From: Chryseobacterium indologenes
GTDB taxonomy: Bacteria; Bacteroidota; Bacteroidia; Flavobacteriales; Weeksellaceae
Direction of reading: 5' to 3'
NCBI RefSeq assembly: GCF_018362995.1
Contig: NZ_CP074372.1
Span: forward strand, 496,001 to 560,000
DNA length: 64,000 nucleotides
Part shown: positions 63,049 to 64,000 of the stretch, piece after piece
How the letters are laid out: each line of letters begins with the position of its first letter
Numbering within the stretch: position 1 is the first letter of the stretch
The notes under the pieces: model-generated
Seen by the model: only the letters and a program-made list of their open reading frames with translations
What the model was told of the DNA's origin: nothing
Database searches by the model: none
Position numbers and translations under genes: made by a program

Positions 63049-63723
63049 CTATAATTTAATGGCATTGATCATCTCTCTCTTTCCCGGAGGTCCCTGTTTT
63101 TTTTCTACCTGGAAATTCAGTTCCTGAAGAATTCTTCTTACGCTGCCTTTAGAAGAGTAGGTAGTTAATAATCCGTTAATGGCCATTTTGTCAGAAACCA
63201 GTTCAAATAATGGCTTTTCCCAAAGATCAGGCTGTACTCTGGCACCGAAACAATCGAAATAAACAAGATTGATTTTAGGCAAATCGATGTCTTTTAGGTC
63301 AAAAAAATCACATTCTATCTTTTTAAGGTTGAATCCACTAATGATTTCTACTGACTTTTCCCAATCTGCCAGATGAATTTTCTGATAAATATTTTTAAAC
63401 TCAGGGTTGTCAAAATGTTCAAAGTAAGCCAAATCCTTAACTTCGGATTCATTTATGGGGTATTTTTCAAGCGAAAAATAATTGATGACATGATTTTTGT
63501 CAGTTTTTAAATATTCATTAATTGTCACCAAAACATTCAAACCTGTTCCAAAACCGAGTTCTAGAATATTAATTTCGCAATCATTCATCAAATTTAGTCC
63601 ATTTTTAATAAACACATGTTCGGCCTCCTGAAGTGCGCCATGATGAGAATGGTAGTTTTCATTTAATTCATTGATAAACAATGTTTTACTTCCGTCGTTT
63701 GTGGTCTTAATTTCTCTTTTCAA
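63049..63723 (-). CDS. mnmD: tRNA 5-methylaminomethyl-2-thiouridine methyltransferase MnmD
   Basis: A 224-residue class I SAM-dependent methyltransferase acting last in the mnm5s2U34 pathway of tRNA wobble uridine. ELGFGTGLNVLVTINEY (motif I, about 54-70), LVYFDCFGARVQPDLWEK and the C-terminal FQVEKKQGPPGKREMINA are diagnostic of MnmD. It lacks the FAD-dependent domain of the MnmC fusion, as usual in Bacteroidota. Divergent from ilvE; intergenic 85 bases. Confidence 0.93.
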   Translation of the reverse strand: MKREIKTTNDGSKTLFINELNENYHSHHGALQEAEHVFIKNGLNLMNDCEINILELGFGTGLNVLVTINEYLKTDKNHVINYFSLEKYPINESEVKDLAYFEHFDNPEFKNIYQKIHLADWEKSVEIISGFNLKKIECDFFDLKDIDLPKINLVYFDCFGARVQPDLWEKPLFELVSDKMAINGLLTTYSSKGSVRRILQELNFQVEKKQGPPGKREMINAIKL

Positions 63724-63775
63724 GCTATTTTTTTGTCAAATTTACTGTAAAATTTTTATATTTAGAAAATTATGT

Positions 63776-63783
63776 TAAATTTG
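63776..63783 (+). promoter_or_regulatory. -7 box of ilvE
   Basis: TAAATTTG, a TAnnTTTG match, 25 bases before the ATG at 63809. Confidence 0.5.
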
Positions 63784-63808
63784 TAGAACATCGTAAAAAT
63801 TTTAAAAA

Positions 63809-64000
63809 ATGATAATTCAAAAAACTGAAAACTCCAGAATTTCTACATTTGACCCTAACGATTTTTCATTTGGTGGTACTTTCATAGATCATATGATTAT
63901 ATGTGAGTATGAAGATGGAAAATGGGGTGATGTAAAATTAGTTCCTTACGGTCCGATTCCATTTACGCCTGCCATGATGGGAGTAAACTATGGACAAGCT
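63809..64000 (+). CDS. ilvE: branched-chain amino acid aminotransferase, N-terminal part
   Basis: The first 64 residues before the window ends. IIQKTENSRISTFDPNDFSFGGTF (in part), DHMIICEYEDGKWGDVKLVPYGPIPF (in part) and PAMMGVNYGQA match the N-terminus of the long (class II, ~355-residue) BCAT of Bacteroidota, which has HADHM-like segments at the same place. The enzyme transaminates Val, Leu and Ile with PLP. The rest is outside the window. Confidence 0.85.
   Translation, partial: MIIQKTENSRISTFDPNDFSFGGTFIDHMIICEYEDGKWGDVKLVPYGPIPFTPAMMGVNYGQA

Noticed and set aside
1..64000. CRISPR array, rRNA operon, complete tRNA genes, replication origin
   Set aside because: No regularly spaced repeats, rRNA signatures, full cloverleaf sequences or DnaA-box clusters were found on reading.

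Overview
The window is AT-rich chromosomal DNA from a member of the Bacteroidota, most likely Chryseobacterium or a close relative in Weeksellaceae. The evidence is: promoter -7 boxes of the TAnnTTTG type a short way upstream of start codons, an almost complete lack of Shine-Dalgarno sequences, families of short secreted surface proteins, small double-glycine leader peptides, a DUF692 enzyme beside a Cys-Pro-Ala-Cys peptide, and a serine-palmitoyltransferase-like enzyme. No tRNA, rRNA, complete insertion sequence or CRISPR array was seen.

Layout. 0-3.5 kb: a sugar-use cluster on the minus strand (LacI regulator, PfkB-family kinase, sugar MFS transporter, start of a carbohydrate porin with an apparent frameshift), with two copies of a palindromic LacI-type operator. 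4-7 kb: three tandem secreted C1q-like proteins, then two short double-glycine (bacteriocin-like) peptide genes. 7.6-9.5 kb: small enzymes. 9.7-16.7 kb: a second three-gene surface-protein operon ending in a small HTH gene, two large paralogous membrane TPR proteins with C-terminal HTH domains, and a second HTH gene. A motif CGAAAnnTRTCG occurs upstream of both surface-protein operons and of the second HTH gene. 17-23 kb: MocR-type regulator diverging from GNAT acetyltransferases, two secreted unknowns, and a LytS/LytTR two-component pair. 23.4-31 kb: a B12-related block, in which one cobalamin riboswitch precedes prpBCD (methylcitrate cycle) and a second precedes metE (B12-independent methionine synthase), with an Lrp-type regulator between. 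31-40 kb: AraC regulators, aldehyde dehydrogenase, DUF1062 protein, an ECF42-type sigma factor with its DGPF/YCII partner, PhzF-like protein, MFS exporter. 40-48 kb: one more surface protein, a large propeller histidine kinase with response regulator, a DUF1349 protein and two small regulators.

48-64 kb holds mostly core genes: an alpha-oxoamine synthase (likely sphingolipid or sulfonolipid synthesis) with a TetR regulator, dnaX split by a -1 frameshift at an A10 tract followed by a stem-loop, DAHP synthase/chorismate mutase, rsgA, ndk, a GH29 alpha-L-fucosidase, rpe, an M42 peptidase, a NUDIX hydrolase, mnmD and the start of ilvE. Set among these at 57.8-59.6 kb is the most interesting locus: a Sec-exported 73-residue peptide ending in GCPACGMG, 3 bases before a DUF692/MNIO enzyme with a C-terminal extension, followed by a four-helix membrane protein. 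This looks like a compact RiPP (modified peptide) system related to, but possibly distinct from, the Chryseobacterium chr systems.
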